From: Acidobacteriota bacterium
GTDB lineage: Bacteria > Acidobacteriota > Aminicenantia > UBA2199
DNA: 8,389 bases
Reading direction: 5' to 3'
Assembly (NCBI GenBank): GCA_028749105.1
Contig: JAQUQF010000067.1
Span: 1-8,389, forward strand
Numbering within the stretch: position 1 is the stretch's first letter; every line of letters starts with the position of its first letter. Shown here piece by piece: positions 7,135 through 8,389 of the stretch. Under the pieces are notes generated by a model. The model was not told the DNA's origin. It saw nothing but the letters and a program-made list of their open reading frames with translations, and searched no databases. Both the position numbers and the translations under genes were made by a program.

Positions 7135-7293
7135 GAAATCATGCTCCTTTGCCAGCGGGACGCCCGGCAGGCGTGTTCCGCAAGTTTCCGGGAAGCGTTT
7201 CCGGGAAAGGGGGAATGGGCCCGAGAGCGGCAGCTGAAACGCGTTCTTATCCCGTGTTTGATAAAACTTCCTTGCGGTTCCGGCCTTATGGAT
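7135..7293 (-). other. Long untranslated leader of the oadG-oadB transcript
   Basis: From the predicted start near 7287 to the ATG at 7134 is about 153 nt without a convincing gene. On the minus strand it holds a tandem repeat (see 7184-7209). It also holds a distant complementary pair, CCGCAAG (7279-7273) with CTTGCGG (about 7184-7178), and an overlapping alternative pairing of AAGTTT with AAACTT. These could form competing hairpins, but arms of 6-7 bp over such a distance occur often by chance. I recognise no known riboswitch. Confidence 0.4.
7184..7209. repeat. Two tandem copies of a 13-nt unit in the oadG leader
   Basis: GTTTCCGGGAAGC (7184-7196) is followed directly by GTTTCCGGGAAAG (7197-7209); the first 11 bases are identical. 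Each unit contains TTTCC-G-GGAA(A), close to a dyad, so these could be paired protein sites or stacked small RNA hairpins. There are only two copies and the function is unknown. Confidence 0.6.
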
Positions 7294-7322
7294 AGCATAG
7301 CAAACAATGAGCGAGCGGTCAA
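7294..7322 (-). promoter_or_regulatory. Sigma70-type promoter for oadG-oadB
   Basis: On the minus strand, TTGACC (7322-7317, 5/6) is followed by a 17-nt spacer and TATGCT (7299-7294, 4/6). The -10 is preceded by TGC, an extended -10 motif. The start site would be near 7287. It is the only good candidate upstream of the gamma subunit. Confidence 0.55.
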
Positions 7323-7384
7323 ATCCCCTCTGGCCCCGCGCAATCTGGTCCCGGCTGCCATCGGCCGTCGGGGATCGCTTTTCT

Positions 7385-7413
7385 TTGACTTTCTCCCCGG
7401 AAAGGGATAAATA
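7385..7413 (+). promoter_or_regulatory. Possible weak promoter for the plus-strand gene at 7449
   Basis: TTGACT (7385-7390, 5/6) with a 17-nt spacer and TAAATA (7408-7413, only 3/6). The location, 36 nt before the ATG and divergent from the oadG promoter, is right, but the -10 is poor. Confidence 0.3.
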
Positions 7414-7421
7414 ACAGCAGA

Positions 7422-7444
7422 GCCGCGAAACCGCGGCAGGAGGG
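7422..7444 (+). promoter_or_regulatory. GC-rich hairpin next to the ribosome binding site of the 7449 gene
   Basis: GCCGCG (7422-7427), loop AAAC, CGCGGC (7432-7437) form a perfect 6-bp GC stem with a 4-nt loop. One base later comes GGAGGG (7439-7444), the Shine-Dalgarno, 4 nt before the ATG at 7449. There is no T-run, so this is not a terminator. It would sit in the 5' leader and could affect ribosome loading. Confidence 0.5.
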
Positions 7445-7448
7445 CACG

Positions 7449-7919
7449 ATGTGGGTGTTGAACAGGGGCTGGTGGTGGATGTGGGTCGTGCTGCTGGCAC
7501 CGGGGGTGGTGGCGCTGGTGATCGGCATCCTCCATCCCGGCGCCCGCACCAGCGACGACGACATGACGCTGTGGATGTTCGGCATCGTCTGGATCTTCCT
7601 GCAGCTCCTGATCATGGGCGCCATCTTCTTTTTCACGAACCGGCAGAAGCAACGGGCGGTTTATTTCCGCGAGAACGGCATCCCGGGCACCGCCACCATC
7701 CTGGCCACCACCACCACCGGCACCACGGTGAACGACATGCCCCGGATCGAGCTGCAGCTGGAGATCGCGGCGCCGGGACGCGACCGCTACACGATCACCG
7801 ACCGGCGCTGCTGGAACCCGCTCTCCCTGGCCGGGCTGCAGAAGGGGGCGAAGCTGCCGGTGCTGGTCGACCCGCGCTCTCCGAAGAAGATCTTGTTCCT
7901 GGACGACGAACGGGCATAG
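7449..7919 (+). CDS. Two-helix membrane protein with small C-terminal domain, DUF3592-like; function unknown
   Basis: A 156-aa protein that I do not recognise as a named gene. The N-terminus is strikingly Trp-rich (MWVLNRGWWWMW, five Trp in twelve residues). Two membrane helices follow at about 9-29 and 41-63, separated by a short polar loop (GARTSDDD). The C-terminal part (about 74-150) has the pattern G-x-A-T-I-L ... N-x-x-P-x-I-x-L-x-L-E-I ... G-x-x-x-x-V-L-V-D-P-x-x-P-K. It resembles the small beta-rich domain of DUF3592-like proteins and related short membrane proteins; this is pattern similarity from memory, not a search result. A Thr-rich patch at about 86-93 comes from a short ACC-triplet run (about 7704-7717). 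Initiation at ATG 7449 is supported by GGAGGG 4 nt upstream. The gene is strongly GC-rich, unlike the next one. The other long reading at 7451-7960 is the shadow frame. Confidence 0.8.
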   Translation: MWVLNRGWWWMWVVLLAPGVVALVIGILHPGARTSDDDMTLWMFGIVWIFLQLLIMGAIFFFTNRQKQRAVYFRENGIPGTATILATTTTGTTVNDMPRIELQLEIAAPGRDRYTITDRRCWNPLSLAGLQKGAKLPVLVDPRSPKKILFLDDERA

Positions 7920-7943
7920 TGCCAAAAAAACAACTTCGAAAAA

Positions 7944-8389
7944 ATGAAAAAAGTGCTTGATTGTTACCGGCAGGAATGGAGGTTCTTCCGCGAGCGGCAT
8001 TTGCGCACATTCCTTTTTTTGAGTGTTCTTTTTATCGTTGCCATAGTTGTTTCATTGTTCTATTTTCGCCTTCATCCCAATGCCGCCCTGAAACAGATCG
8101 ATGATCTTGCCGCTATGTCGGGCGGGTTTGACAGGATGACCGGCCAAGCTCAGTTTCTTGAACTGATTTTGATCCTCGCCAAAAACCTGATGGCTGCATT
8201 TTTCACCCTGATTCTGGGCTTGATACCGCTCTTCCTGTTGCCGCTGCTTCCCATGTTGCGCACTGGCTATGCTCTTGCTGCTGTTATTCATTGGGGCGGG
8301 AAAATATCTTTTTTGACCTTAACGGCAGGAATACTGCCCTTTTGGCATTTTTGAGTTGCCGGCCATGATTTACGCCGCCTGTCTCGGCG
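7944..8389 (+). CDS. SpoIIM/DUF95-family membrane protein, apparent frameshift, cut by window edge
   Basis: Frame one (7944-8354) gives 136 aa: a basic N-terminus, a helix at about 22-42, a polar segment, then NLMAAFFTLILGLIPLFLLP (81-100) and further helices ending in TAGILPFWHF and a TGA. The DUF95/SpoIIM family normally continues as PHGIFELPAIxxAxxxG. Exactly this continuation, GIFELPAMIYAACLG, is present at 8344-8388 but one base out of frame. Between CCC (8337-8339) and GGC (8344-8346) there are four T's where three bases would keep the frame. The gene is therefore broken, uses +1 frameshifting, or contains a sequence error. SpoIIM proteins work in sporulation in Firmicutes; in non-sporulating bacteria DUF95 members are common and of unknown role. 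The start ATG 7944 has no clear Shine-Dalgarno, only an A-rich leader, and lies 24 nt after the preceding stop. Base composition is much less GC-rich than upstream. Confidence 0.78.

Noticed and set aside
6985..7500. Longer 171-codon version of the gamma-subunit frame
   Set aside because: The upstream part lacks membrane or domain character and crosses both divergent promoters; ATG 7134 with AAAGGAG gives a coherent OadG-like protein.
7451..7960. Plus-strand open frame of 169 codons overlapping the 7449 gene
   Set aside because: Its translation is His/Arg/Gly-rich shadow sequence; the 7449 frame has the Shine-Dalgarno, membrane helices and a coherent domain.

Overview
The window looks like chromosome from a GC-rich, Gram-negative, probably anaerobic or fermentative bacterium. 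The Gram-negative reading rests on a complete tripartite efflux system with a TolC-type outer-membrane protein and a lipoprotein adaptor. The anaerobic lean rests on a biotin-dependent Na+-pumping decarboxylase beta subunit. I cannot name the phylum from sequence alone; a lineage such as Candidatus Aminicenantes would fit but is only a guess. There is no tRNA, rRNA, CRISPR array or insertion sequence that I can see.

Region 1 (1-5390, minus strand) is one operon read right to left: a TetR-family regulator (4747-5319), a lipoprotein membrane-fusion protein (3638-4684, TTG start), an RND-type inner-membrane pump (526-3615) and a TolC-like outer-membrane protein (1-529, cut by the window edge). 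A good sigma70-like promoter (TTGACA, 17 nt, TATATT) lies at 5362-5390. A perfect 10-bp inverted repeat, nested inside a second 9-bp inverted repeat, covers the promoter's -10 and expected start site. The simplest model is an autorepressed, inducer-responsive efflux operon. The pump and outer-membrane genes overlap by ATGA, which suggests translational coupling.

Region 2 (5537-7134, minus strand, with its promoter at 7294-7322) encodes a very short OadG-like gamma subunit (49 aa) and an OadB/GcdB-type beta subunit (483 aa), again overlapping by ATGA. All the ion-pathway residues known from Klebsiella OadB are present. The beta subunit carries an N-terminal extension of about 100 residues with an extra membrane helix and an Ala/Pro-rich linker. 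No carboxyltransferase alpha subunit or biotin carrier is in the window. The transcript would have a leader of about 150 nt containing a tandem 13-nt repeat.

Region 3 (7449-8389, plus strand, divergent from region 2) has a 156-aa two-helix membrane protein with a small C-terminal beta-rich domain, followed by a SpoIIM/DUF95-family membrane protein. The latter is interrupted by an apparent one-base frameshift exactly at its signature motif and then runs off the window. GC content falls sharply between these two genes.

I see no wholly new multi-gene system. The items most worth a second look are the SpoIIM frameshift, the rearranged OadG/OadB architecture and the nested palindromic operator of the efflux operon.
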